From contig JAOVFP010000006.1 in assembly GCA_025738555.1 (NCBI GenBank), forward strand, positions 1,054,001 through 1,118,000: a stretch of 64,000 nucleotides of DNA. Direction: 5' to 3'. Source of the stretch: Cyathus striatus (lineage: Eukaryota; Basidiomycota; Agaricomycetes; Agaricales; Nidulariaceae). The notes under the pieces were generated by a model that saw nothing but the letters and a program-made list of their open reading frames with translations, made no database searches and had not been told where the DNA came from. This document shows, piece by piece, positions 1 to 11,433 of this stretch; position 1 is the first letter of the stretch; every line of letters begins with the position of its first letter. The translations under genes and the position numbers were made by a program.

Positions 1-315
1 TTGTCATTGCTATCAATTTTTTCCAATCACGACCTTCATGTTTAACTCGTGACCGTGTGGTCCGTTTTATCTACTTCTACCGACGCCGTGAACCTGGAAA
101 TAATGCGCGACTGGCGCTTAGGTGGTGCGTTGAGAAGCATCTTTACATACTGATTTATAGTGCTTCTGGCGAATATTTACCCACCTGATGTGTAGTTCGC
201 GGATCAGGGCCCTAAGGGCTTTCGTGAGACCACTCAGATTTACTTAATGCTTTCTTCTAGTCGTCGTTAAACGGGGTTCAAACGAAATGTTGGTATCTCT
301 CTACGGTACTGTATT
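1..315. other. intergenic, no gene seen
   Basis: This stretch lies downstream of the ALKBH6-like stop codon. It presumably holds that gene's 3' UTR. I see no recognisable coding exon or RNA gene. Confidence 0.4.
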
Positions 316-1552
316 CTATATACGTAGGATTGATTTAGCGTTGGACACGCGCTCTACGTCGCGGCAGGTCAGGCTGTACCTAGCTTGGCGGCGAAGAGGC
401 ACGCCTTTCTCAATCGCACTCCTTGTTTCTGCACTCAACAAATGCATATTGGCGATGAATACCCCCGCGGAATCAGACACATTAGGTACATGAACGTCTT
501 CCCCGCAATTAGCTTCAATGAAGTCTTCTTCCCGTTCGTCAATGCTTCATATAACATGTCAGATCGCATCCAGTAACTGCCAAGTAATGAACTTGCGAAC
601 CCGTGCAGATGCTCAGTGTACATAGTTCCTGAAGAAATCACAAGGCTTCGTGGTTCTAGAAGAACAGATAAAGCAGGTTCGGTATCGATGCTTCTTCCTT
701 CCTCCCCAGAATCCAAGTCATATCCCTTATAGCGGTAATAGTTGAAGACACAATGTGAGCCCAAAGAAATAGTCGCTACCACAGGGTGATACCTGGGGCC
801 ATCTTCGTGCGGCTGGCGAAAGGTTAACCAGTGGAACTTGATAATATCTAACGTACCATAATGCCCTGTCCAGGAAGATACTATTCGCATGAAATTCAGT
901 ATGACTTGGAAAGCGATTTGCGGGCTCCACTTGCCTCGTTCATAATTATATGATTTGGTTCCCCGTGGGGTGAAGATTTAAAAATTCCGGTGGCTCTGAG
1001 ACGTGAAATAATATCAGGACTGAGATTGATGATAGTTGATTAATATTAGACATCTATATCGCAATAACACAATCATCGCACTGACTATATCCGAACAAAT
1101 GGAGGGAGCAGGTCTACCACGAGGACACCTTTATTTGTCAATTCGCCTCCTAATCATATTTAAAAAACACATGAGTAAAAAATGACTTTAATATAAATCA
1201 ATGCAACAAACCCCAAAGCTGAAGCCTGTAGATGTAATAATCACTTAGAATGGTAGATGATGACTTTCAAGCATACAGAAGAACCTTCGATTGGACAAAA
1301 TTTTCCATCTTTGTCGTGGGCTTTCTGTAATCTTGAAGCTGAAAGTTAAGTAATTTCCGAGGGTAAAGAGAAGATGATTACTACCTTTCGAATAAGATAT
1401 TCCTCCTCTTCTATCTACATTATTATACACATGAGCAATCATAACCATCGAGAATTGAAACACGCTATTTTGCTTACGGTAATAAAATTTGGAACGTATA
1501 TCGAGTCGCTGCCATTGAGTTTATATCCTATAAGATCGTTTGGGGCCTCCAT
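316..1552 (-). CDS. ALKBH6: ALKBH6-like 2-oxoglutarate/Fe(II) dioxygenase
   Basis: Nine exons (1552-1478, 1414-1385, 1331-1285, 1225-1212, 1149-1086, 1019-935, 880-857, 812-601, 544-316) join without a stop into a 259-aa protein, close to the usual ALKBH6 length. Seen in the translation: VPNFIT near the N-terminus, then SPRQRWK, NRRLQLWGGEL, NEYLPGQGIM|PHEDGP with the HxD iron ligands, HPVVATISLGSH, HLHGI (second His) and the C-terminal SLTCRDVERV with the 2-oxoglutarate-binding Arg. The family is an AlkB relative found in nucleus and cytoplasm; its substrate is poorly defined. Exon 4 is only 14 nt and exon 7 only 24 nt. Intron 6 has a GC-AG boundary (GCAAGT donor), and introns 3, 4 and 8 use weaker GTTC or GTTTGT donors. 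The start MEAPNDL is the only in-frame Met before VPNFIT. Exon phases all match, so the gene looks functional. Confidence 0.85.
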
Positions 1553-2987
1553 ATCATGTACGCAGGAGCTGGTTTACAATCGTTGATTACGGTAGTGCAA
1601 ACTTAAGTGGTCTTAAACAAGTCTATTCCAAGAGGCCGGAACTCCGGAGTCCGGAAAGCTTCGCGTAATCATTTCAAATTCCGATACAAGCGGAGTATCT
1701 AATAATCTCGCCTATCGCAGTACTTAGTTCAGACTTAGTTCAGAATTCTGTAGTCAGAGCAGATATCGAGTTTGTTCTATCGAGTTTGTTCTTTTGTGTG
1801 GCTGAGTAACATTCACCCTATATCCTGTCTATCGATTTTGGAAAATCACTTGTCTTAATTTTATATTCTTTCACCAACAGTTTGCTCATTGGAAGGGTAT
1901 CTCTGGCGGAATCGAACGGGAATCAACAAGGCCAAGGCAGCTTACAACAGGCTATGTGCATGCGATCTCGGCTAAGAACCTTTCAGCTATCCATCGAGGA
2001 TCATCATCGTCATTTATGATCTGATTTCATCTACGCAATAATCTGTAGTATGGGCTTCTTCCTGGCAAGCTATTGTTCCTGATCATTTTTGCTTCCTCAC
2101 CTCCCGACCTTCGCCAGGCTCTCCTTCAGCATGGAAGGTTCCCACGTTTCTGTTCTAATACCTTAATATCTTATCATGAACATGAGCAGTAGGCCCGGGT
2201 ATAGTGTCGTCACTAATTTGCATTAAGGCCGCGGCAGTCAGCCGTGGATTGTTGTAGAACAACCAGCCGTAAGCTAATTTGGCCTTGCAAGGAACTTTGT
2301 AGGTGCAGTTGGAATAAATTAACGTTCAAATTCTACATGCTCGGCCTGTTATCCGTGGCAGTGAGATAAACTGCTGTTTGATCTAGACTCCATCCCCCTC
2401 ATTGTCCTATGCACTGACTGGGCACGTTTTCAGTGTTGCATCTACGTATCCCTGGATATGATGGGAAAGGTAGCGTAGAAGAGGTATATCATTTTCCTGG
2501 GTAGGATAAAAGGAGTCTATATTAATATAGATCTCAGAACATCCCCGATAAGATGTCGGAATGTTCCTACATGTCGGAGCGTTTTTGATTAAAGCAAATT
2601 CCGATTCACTCGTTAACTTACAAACACGTTTAAACTTGGCTTTAGAGAATTCCAAATTCATCAATGATGCACTCGCGGCATCGACATATCTGTTACCTGC
2701 ACTAGGAGATCGAGAACGTTTAAGTCCGTCGTTGGGTGTTAAAACTCCTACTGCTTCGCGGAAAGCCGGTTGATTTAAACGTACGCTATATTGGGTGATA
2801 CGGTAACAGTAATGTAATACTTAAATAGAGGTCCATGATGAAACTGAACGAATTAGTCTAGCAGGCACCAAGGATCCAAGAAATTTTTTTACAGACAACT
2901 TAAAGGGCCGAGGACGTTCAACTCCTGGGCGTTGAGCTTGATCTGAACCAACTTAATATCCTAATTTGCTAGCTTTAATACAAGCAC
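1553..2987. other. AT-rich intergenic
   Basis: The stretch holds only short unrelated ORFs with no family match. It contains the ALKBH6 promoter at its left edge and possibly decayed 3' parts of the Zn2Cys6 remnant at its right edge. Confidence 0.4.
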
Positions 2988-3209
2988 TTACACTGGTGTA
3001 TATGCACAGGGATAACCACGCTTGTTGCAGTTACTGCATGACGGTCGCATACCATCACATTTAAGTTTCCTCCCTGTTACAAAGATAGTATCAGATAAAC
3101 TCTTGTACGTGATAACAGATATATTTACCTCGACAAAACTGACATGCCATAGGCGTTCTTTTAGGGGTTCTAGGGATGTCCGAGTAGCCTGAGGATGGAT
3201 GGCCGACAT
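2988..3209 (-). pseudogene. Zn(II)2Cys6 DNA-binding domain remnant
   Basis: An exon ending at 3129 and an exon starting at 3073 splice (GTAAAT...AACAG) to give TPKRTPMACQFCRGRKLKCD followed by GMRPSCSNCNKRGYPCAYTP. This is a complete C-x2-C-x6-C-x5-C-x2-C-x6-C binuclear zinc cluster of the Gal4 type, which in fungi binds paired CGG half-sites in the nucleus. Upstream, a sequence reading HPNFHYYYSPA resembles the usual Tyr/His/Pro-rich leader of such mushroom regulators, but it is out of frame with the cluster. Downstream of YTPV the best splice runs into a stop after about eight residues, and no activation domain follows. I read it as a truncated or decayed transcription factor. A longer gene with introns I failed to resolve remains possible. 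Confidence 0.55.
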
Positions 3210-6104
3210 TACTGCTGGACTATAATAGTAATGGAAATTTGGATGCTCTGAGTTACACTGCCTGCAGTTTTAAGAGTCATAAACCTCACCTGAGGTGCAG
3301 ACATTGTACAAATTACGTGTTACTCTAGATAGTGTATAGTTATAGATGAGAAAGAGAAAGAGATAAGAGGAGATTTGAAATGCCTGTTGTTGTTGGGGAG
3401 TCGAGACAATTGCTCCAGTGGTTATATACCACTGGAAGAAGCTCCTGCCATCAACCACGAGTCGAGGGTTTACATTTTGTTTACTAATTAGAAAACAGGG
3501 TTTTCTAGTCGATGGGGCTGGCAACCTTCATTCAGAAGCACCACACTGTAGAATATATCGTCAGTCATGATCTTAATTAAACGGGACGTCCGATTGAAAA
3601 GAGAAACGCGCCTGTTCGGGAATTGAACAGCTATCGCCAACCTAACCCGATACACAATGGCAATTTCCTCAGTCCGATGCTTAAAATGCAGATATCTTTT
3701 GGCGTTTAACGAATTTGATGCTGGATATAACTAATTTTTAATGTTTTGCACTGTTCCCAACTTTCCAAGTAGTGTCGATCACTTTGTAAGTTAGCTATGA
3801 ATTATCGAGAACATTCATAAAATGAACAGCAGTGTACTCAAAGAAGCCGATGAATATTTCTTTCCCTTACATACACTCTGCTCCCACCATCTCCAAATCT
3901 CGCACTATCCGCACACTGCGGGAGGAATTCATTCTTCATAATTACGCACCTCTGACACTGCTAACCTCCTGAACTAAATTTCCCTTCTGATAACAGGGTG
4001 GACTTAGATTTTGCTTATATCCCACTGTTTCCTCCCTCGGAGTCAAATCGTTCACTGAAGCATGTTCACGTAAGCCAAGCGAAGTGGAGGGGGAAGTTCT
4101 AAATCTTCTAAGATCACCATTGATTTACTTCCAACGTCAGTTACCACCAACGCCGCGACAGATAAATAAGCTCACCGGGAATAGAGAAATGTCCTGGATA
4201 AAAATATAAGGAGTTATCAGAGCTTAAATTAGAGCAAATGAAACGATTTAACCTACTGTTGCAGCTGATACTTGTCTTTGCCACTGCTACCTCTCTCGCG
4301 GATTGGACGTAAAATGACGAAGTCAATTTATCATTGAATTGATGAGTAACAAGGCCACTACGATAACAGGTGAAAATTCCGAGGGCAACGTACGCCGCAG
4401 TGGTGTCGAAAGAGAAAAGGCTTTCGAGCCGCATAACAATCTTCTATTTCCCCCTTAACGGAAAAGATCTCGTTTTTAGTTTCCAAAAGGAAGAATATCA
4501 TAGATAATAGTAACATAATAAGACTTCCTGAGGAATTGTTACTGAAAGCATTGTAAGCGTTGGAATTTGCAACGTTTAGGGTGGAGAAGCGTATCGGAAA
4601 TACCAGATATATATATATAAATTACCCTAATAAATTATAGCCAGGGTGACCGGGTATTAACTTTGAAGAGTTTAACAAGAAATTGGCATCCTAAGTGGTC
4701 ATGTAAAATTGTTAGCCTGGACTACATCTCCATAGCGCTGGAGATCCCAATATTTTTTGTCTGGAAGGTAAGCGACGAGAGCACTGCTACAACCGGAGCT
4801 CCGTTCAAATCCAGTAGATTGGCCATAAAACATGCGCAGAGACCTGAGAGCTTCAATAGGATAAATTGCAAGAGATATATTCTACTGATAAATCATTCGT
4901 CGCCCTCAACGACCCGGACTCAGTTCGCGGGACACAAAACTAAATGTGCAATATTACGTCGATCTGTTCTTCGCCGTTCGTGGTAATAAGGACCGGCACG
5001 AGGTCGCCTGCTGTCTGTTTTGATCTGATTTTCCTTCGCTCCAGGAGGCCGAGTACACCTCGAGGTAAACTTATGGCAAGACGCTGGTGGACGGTCTCTT
5101 GATGCCACCACGATCCGAGATACAGATGGAATCAAATGATTATCAAAAACGGTTCACGGGAGATTATCAATACCATTGAACATACCTATGAAGCCGCGCA
5201 TTTGAGATATTCCATGGTTCGACAGGTTTCTACATCATCCTGCCTCGGTTGTGACAAGATCTCGATGGTACAGAACGTAACATTCTTCGGGTATAGCTGG
5301 TTTGGTATATTTCGCGACGTTCGAAAGTGCGAGAACCCATGAGAAATACGACGGCCCGAACTGAACCATCGCCTGCCATTAGTGTTTTCAAGTGAGTTAC
5401 AACGAGTACGTCCATGGAATCGAGATCAGAAAACCGGCATATGTTCATTTTCGTTGTCTTATAAAATCGCAAGCGAAGACGCCGGGTTGGCGGAGACCAT
5501 GCACCACTTAAAAGGAAGGTTATTGTTTATCTACGGGTCTTGGTGAGTCTGAAAACCAATATTAAATACTGCGTCAGATAATGATGGTCATAAAACGAAC
5601 AATCAAAAAAACTAGCTGGCATATTGTAGCCGGTCAGCATACAATTATACTATAAAGTGCATTACCGAGTACTTACAGATAGAGAAGTATGCCCCTAGAG
5701 TCACTGAGTCGTATAGGTAAGTTCAAAAGCGTAACCTAATTGCCTTTTTTTGAATGAACTCGCAATTTATGTGATCCATATCTGCCTACAGTGAAAATTT
5801 CAAACAGCCATCATATCACCATGTAGTATTTAACTCAGTGTCAAAGGAAACTTACTAACTTGAGTTTAATGATTTCTGGGTTAAGTATATCGATGGATGA
5901 AATTTAAACATGAAATAACTTTTGCAAGGGGTCTTTGATTTTATGGAATGTTAAGGTAGTGAAGCAGGGTATGGAGCACTGAGAAACTTGCTGGAGCCAC
6001 TTACGACCCCGGAATTGATTGGGAATTGGTCAAGAATCGGTCACTGAAGGAAGAAATCTGAAAACCTGCGACTGGGTTATGTCACGCACTTTAATCACCT
6101 GATG

Positions 6105-6137
6105 TGACATGTCGCGACCTCGCGTCGCGACGTGTCA
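6105..6137. repeat. 14-bp inverted repeat, 5-nt loop
   Basis: TGACATGTCGCGAC (6105-6118) and its near-perfect reverse complement GTCGCGACGTGTCA (6124-6137) flank five bases. One mismatch is present. The GC-rich stem stands out in AT-rich surroundings. Confidence 0.7.
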
Positions 6138-6750
6138 GCTTAATCTAAGTAAGTGCATTTTAAAACTTTCATCGAGACTTTTTCCCCTTAATTGCCCACC
6201 AAGGAATCTCCTATCGATAGTATTTTATTATATGTGCTTACGATGAGGCTCGGAAGTTAAAACTTGCATACATACTTATGCGCAAGGTTTCCAATTCTGG
6301 TGGAAATAAATGGAAGAAATGATGCAGTGGATAACGGAGTGAAGCAAGTCGCAGGACTCTGGAGCACTTAATCAAAGTTGAAGATTGTTTGGTTATCATA
6401 TTGAACTTCAAATCACTACGCTGTGCAACGCTGAATCAATGGCGTGTTGTCCTCGAGGCCATTCGTGATTCACCGAATTGCTAATAGTAGTGTTTACTTG
6501 TTAAACTCAAATTTGTAATGGGCGCGATAACCGCGAGGTATATCAGTGTGTTGATTTAATCTCGCGAAATTTATCGTGATATCTTATCCCAGTAAAGCAT
6601 TATCTATAAGTCAAAGTTGGGGTACGCGAATAAGTAATGTTGATAACATTAAATATGAATGGAGAGTGAAGTATATCAGATATAATTACTTACTTCCATT
6701 AGTCGTCAAACTCGGAATGGAAAAGCAACATCTAAAATGGCAGGTTGAAA

Positions 6751-6919
6751 TGAATGTCAAATGGACCAAATTCATGTCCACCCGTTGCTGGTGGCACCGC
6801 CGAGTTCAATTTAAAGCCCTCTTTTATGAAAGAACAAAAAGCGAGAAGTGTACAGGATGGGGAATATATTTCCAGAATAGCGTGGATACAGATGAATGTC
6901 AAACAGGCCAAATTCATAT
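6751..6919. repeat. direct duplication of a ~27-nt motif
   Basis: The motif TGAATGTCAAAYRGRCCAAA followed by TTCATRTC occurs at about 6751 and again at about 6893. Each copy begins ATGAAT and ends ATTCAT, so it is also weakly palindromic. No coding meaning is evident. Confidence 0.5.
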
Positions 6920-7212
6920 CTAATGGCATCCAATTTCTGGAGTTCTCGTCATGATCCTCTGAATGCGGTTTTGGAAAGCGAAAAATGACATTAATTTTCC
7001 GTAAGACCTACATCAGTGGTAGATTAGCCAGGGTTGCGATTAAGTTTAATTCGAAGTGACAATATAGACGAGCGGTACTTTAATTGAGCGACATTTTAGA
7101 GATGCGACCCTATAGAGTAGTCCTTGACACCCGAGAACCATGGTACGAACAAAGTTCACTGGTTGCTAAAGTCAAATGTCTTATACTTATATCTAGTTTG
7201 ACATGTCGAGGT

Positions 7213-8299
7213 CTAGGCCGCCGACTGTGATATTTCACTCTCGGGATACTGCAAAGTAAAATAAGTATAATTGTCAACTTATAATAATGAACAAGACAAT
7301 AAGTATACCTTAACCATGCCGTATATCTCAATCCCAGAAGCATCCTTCCCTGATGCTTTCAAGCCCTTCGAGTTTGCTTTTCTGCGTCCCAAATAAATAG
7401 GCTTTACGAGCTGGATATGTTGTAAGACAGAAGACGAAAAATGAAAAATTATCAAATCACCTTGAATCCAAGATGTCCATACTTGTCTCTCGATGCAGTT
7501 GTGGTAGCTTCGAGTAAAAAATACGACAGAGGGGCATGTGCATAAGCTTCTCGCATAAGTAGAGACATAACGCCTAAAATGGCACTTCAGAAAACAGTCT
7601 ATGCCTATTATCACATATGAATGAATATACCTCGATTGCGATATTCAGAATCAGTCCCAGTTAGTTGTAGGTACCATGATTCTTCCGGTGACTCCTTTAT
7701 TTCCATATCTTTGTATCCAGCATGTAATGCTTTCTCGCATGTAGTGCCATATTCGAAACCTATACGCTGTAGTAAGGATATACACTTCAACGAGCCATGA
7801 TTTTATATATAGAGAAGAATTTGACTTGCCATTAATCCATTGAGACCGTATGCTTTCACTACTTTCACAACACCACAGCGAAATATACCAATAACATGCA
7901 TTATAGAAACCCGTTTTTTAGGAGGCATCCACAGAGCTGCAGAAATTATTTTGCCTGATCCCCCGGAAGTATCTCCGGCTGTAAGATCGACAACAACAGT
8001 AATCCGCCCATCTATTGCGGCGCATAACTTTACCAAGAAGAGCATAAACGTTCTGAGGTTGCGGGCTTCTTTGCTTCCGGCAGCTACCAACTGAAATATC
8101 ATAGCCATTCAGAAGTTACTGAAGTCTGGACCACGAAAATGAAAGGCAACAGGTGTACCTCGGACGCAGTTGCGAAATAGCAATTCACGGGATCTTCCAG
8201 AAACGCGTTGTGCAACATATCTGCAATTTGAGGAAAGTCCTCACGCGTTGCAACGCGCACAAATAACTTTTCTGTACTCGGTTTCGGGCTTGCAGACAT
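7213..8299 (-). CDS. GNAT-family N-acetyltransferase
   Basis: Six exons (8299-8159, 8090-7830, 7766-7631, 7573-7461, 7410-7309, 7248-7213) give 262 aa with matching phases. The N-terminal part reads VRVATREDFPQIADMLHNAF, the typical GNAT alpha1 region. A beta-strand segment GKIISAALWMPP follows, then SWYLQLTGTDSEYRNRGVMS, which matches the acetyl-CoA-binding Q/R-x-x-G-x-G/A region in degenerate form, and SRDKYGHLGFK, the usual C-terminal wedge. Members of this fungal subfamily transfer acetyl from acetyl-CoA to small amines or other substrates, generally in the cytosol; the substrate cannot be told from sequence. Intron 2 has a GC-AG boundary with a GCAAGT donor, as in the ALKBH6-like gene. 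The start MSASPKPS is the first Met after an in-frame upstream hydrophobic run that looks untranslated. Confidence 0.8.
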
Positions 8300-11069
8300 T
8301 GCGAAGGTGAAAGAGGGAGAAGAACAAGAGAAGAAACAACAAAGCGAACAGAGCAGGCTGCAGATTGCCCTATCGCCGGCAAATGTTTTTATGTTCCCGT
8401 GCACATGTGGACATTTCAATTAGGAAATCATGGGTCCATGTCAAAGAGGGATTATGGCGTCAGATCAGCCCAGCCGAGACCACAAGTGTTAACAAGAACG
8501 GCGAGTTTCACCGAAGAGATGTAGCTGCATTGAGTCATCACAGATTTTTATGGAGGTGCTGCTGGGTGCTGTGAGGAGGGAAGACAAAGCTGAAGTACTT
8601 GCAAGAATTATGGCCAGTATTCCAACTTCAGCGAACTTGAACGGATGCAAAACGGAAGAGTGACAGTACTTAATAACATAGGGCCTAGAAACGCCTCAGA
8701 TGTACGCGCAATGTACGCGTGTAGTAAATCTGCAGTAACTTAACTCTCAACGTCGATCCCCTTTAATGAGGATTATACATAACTTGTACATAACTGATAT
8801 TCTCTAGAATTCCCAAAGTCTGTTTTGCCGGTCTTCAGGTTGAAAACAGCCGCGTAATTACAAAGAAGCTTGGAGAACAATTGGAGAAAGCAGAATTATG
8901 TATAAAAACCAAATAAAAACGTCGATGAAAAGTTGAACGCCATTGAAGAAGCCGGGCCCGGGAATGGGCGGCCGACCATCGGCGAGTGCGCAACCCCTAA
9001 CCCGGAATGGCATGTTGAAATTGAAAGTCGACGTCGTGGTTTTTCGACTTCCTTCTTGCCTCCATGAGAACACACAGTCCTTTCCCATCTATCGAGCTCA
9101 CCATATAAATCTCAACATTCCCACTGCAACTTACACAGTGAGAAAGAACTCACGAAAGGCGAGCAACAAACCAAGGACTACGCTCTTCATTGGAGGCTCG
9201 TGTGGATGCGTGAAACTTTGTCCCACATCGCGATCTGTCGGTCGTTAAACAAGAGTTCCATTCTACAGCAGTTTCATACCTTGGCTTTTAGCTCTGACTC
9301 TCCTATTCTTGGTCCTAGTCGTCGATACTGCAGCCTATCAAATGCATGTGATCTGTGTAATATCTACCACTGTCGTCATAGTGCATGTATGCGTCTAAGG
9401 GTACGGTTATGACGGAAGGCAATTTGGACAAGCATAAGGGCAGGATGATAGGCCCAAAGCCCGCATATATCAGGAGCGTCCCTTAGCGTATTGCGTGCTT
9501 TAGGCTTACTGTTAGAAATCATCTACACATTTCAAGCATGCATTGATATCAGACCAGGCCTTGTACCTACCACATCGCGCCTTATCTATCCCGAAGCTCA
9601 CTTGGAAGTCTGCTCTGGAGGTTATGCAGTAATTAACGTCTTGGTGCTCTTTTGGTGCTCTTTGTCTATAGCCATCTTTCATCTCGTGGACTGCGTACTT
9701 AACCAGCGCAATTCTTAATCTAAGGCTCTCCCCTCATTGTGATTTCCTATCTTGGTGGCAATAGCAGACTCTTTCATATTCCACAATGTTCTCTTGGGGA
9801 AATGAGGATATGCCGTTATCCTCCTACCTTCGTCGTTTTATCGGGCGGTGGGGAGACATGACCAGACTTGGACTCAACTGAATTCCTTCCCCCCTAATCA
9901 CACAATAAGTAATGCCCATAAATATATAAATACATGATATAATCTTCATCTTCTCCTATCCTTTTCTATCTTAAACTTGCCATTCCACTAATAGTAAGTA
10001 AAAACAGCCGGTGGGGTAATACTAAAACAAAACGAGCAGGGGAGAAAACAAATCTAGAGTGAAAAAAGAACAGAAAACAAACCAGAACCAGAACCAAAGC
10101 CGAAAGAAGACCGATCCAAACGAAACAACAAATTAATTAACAGAAAAAACCGATGTATGATACCGTAAATATGCTCGTGAATGCGTAAAAAATGAAATGA
10201 ATGCGTGAAGTGATAAGAGGTGGAGGGTAGTAGAGTGAAACCAGAGAAGATGGTGTAAAGTGACCATGCGTTGCAGAAGGAAAAAGAAATGATGAGGCCG
10301 GTAGCCCGGGCTGTTGAAAGCACGACAAAGTGAGGACCAGAAGAGGGCGAGACGTGGGTGCAGACAGGAAGTGGCGACATCGTGAAGTTGGGACCTGAAG
10401 TGATTGATCGGCGGCAGGGACCAAATAGATAGGAGGGGAAAAGGCACCAACTGTCCACATCTTCACGCGATACAAGGCGACACAGTGAGCACCTGCTCAA
10501 TGTCCAAAATCCAAACATATCCTGAAGATAAATGATATGATGGCAAATGTCAAAAATAGACATTTATTAAGCGAGAGGTGGAAGGGATATATATAAATAA
10601 ATTCCCCATCCTCCCTCCCCCAGCCGGCATGTCCACTCCGATGAAGTCCAGAATCCTCAAAATTCAGGAAGCAGGATGACACAGCGAGGACGCGGGGTAA
10701 CTGCGTATTACGCATCCAGAGCAGACATAAATAGAACCACGGAAGGAACCACGAGCCGTGAAGAACATATCCATAACATGGACACAGACAGAATACGCCC
10801 AAACGACATGGCAGCGCGCACGGAACACGATCAGCACTGAATACCACATTGCACGTGGGATGTAATTGCATTCAAAGATGCGACCGGACGTATGCGCACT
10901 ACGTCCGACGTGGAACGGAGTGTTTGCTTGATATACAGATAAGCCCCGATTGGCCTGAAAGGGTCGCCGAGAAGAATTGTATGGGGACAAGTAATAGAGG
11001 GGTTGGAGAATATATAAAGAGGTGATGCTGTTGTTCCGTTCCTTTCTTCCTTCCCTCTCTACTTCAGAC
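8300..11069. other. intergenic with promoter of the 11-kb gene
   Basis: About 2.8 kb without a recognisable gene. ORFs on the minus strand between 10 and 11.1 kb are pyrimidine-rich and low in complexity and are not convincing. Confidence 0.4.
11009..11017 (+). promoter_or_regulatory. TATA box of the small gene at 11070
   Basis: The sequence ATATATAAAG lies about 55 nt before the pyrimidine-rich stretch that precedes the ATG at 11070. This is normal core-promoter spacing for a fungal gene. Confidence 0.45.
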
Positions 11070-11385
11070 ATGTCTGCTCCTCGGTGGCAATTTGTCCCGA
11101 TCAAGATCGACGCGAGAGACAGCGTCAACGATCTACCTAGTCACTGTGCACCGTCCACAGCGCGCCCATAACTTGGTCCTTTGCATTCCCACCAAAAATC
11201 TTGAAGATACGTCAAACGGTGCGCTCTATGTCACCATCACCACAAGCGCGTCCACGTCCTCCACAAACGGGCCAAAACCAGATCCGCAGCCAACAAACGC
11301 CGCCGCCGCCAACCCCAAATCTTCAAATACACAGGAATCCAGCTCATCTATATTGCTCGCAGGTCTTGATCCACCTCAGGTCTAA
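11070..11385 (+). CDS. small conserved-looking hydrophilic protein
   Basis: The reading frame opens MSAPRWQFVPIKIDARDS at 11070 and continues, one frame over, as NLVLCIPTKNLEDTSNGALY followed by a Ser/Thr/Pro/Asn-rich tail ending LLAGLDPPQV. Frame change would be resolved by a 37-nt GT-AG intron (GTCAACG...CCACAG) or by a single-base indel near 11160. A TATA box precedes it. I recognise no family. The body (about 90 aa) has no signal peptide or membrane segment. Its 3' end lies 49 bp from the stop codon of the long minus-strand gene, so the two converge. Composition is GC-rich like its neighbour. The gene is likely real because of promoter, start context and protein-like composition; the exact splice is uncertain. 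Confidence 0.45.
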
Positions 11386-11433
11386 AATCCACTCTACCCA
11401 CTCCCCCACCCTCCAAATCGCTGAATCGCCAAC

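Larger units (their letters stand above)
3525..7212. other. long AT-rich stretch without confident gene
   Basis: About 3.7 kb with only short, unconvincing ORFs on both strands. It holds a TA-repeat tract near 4606, an inverted repeat at 6105-6137 and a duplicated motif at 6751 and 6893. I recognise no protein family here. Confidence 0.4.

Noticed and set aside
880..890. Apparent frameshift in the ALKBH6-like gene between HAN and YLPGQG
   Set aside because: Splicing NE|YLPGQGIM across a GC-AG intron (935 to 880) restores the family sequence, so no frameshift is needed.
4795..4830. Possible tRNA T-arm (GTTCAAATCC) and similar motif near 62060
   Set aside because: No matching acceptor, D or anticodon arms can be formed. 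The two motifs look coincidental.
10054..11128. Overlapping minus-strand ORFs of 105-169 codons
   Set aside because: Composition is driven by pyrimidine-rich DNA, frames overlap in several phases, and no splice or family support exists.
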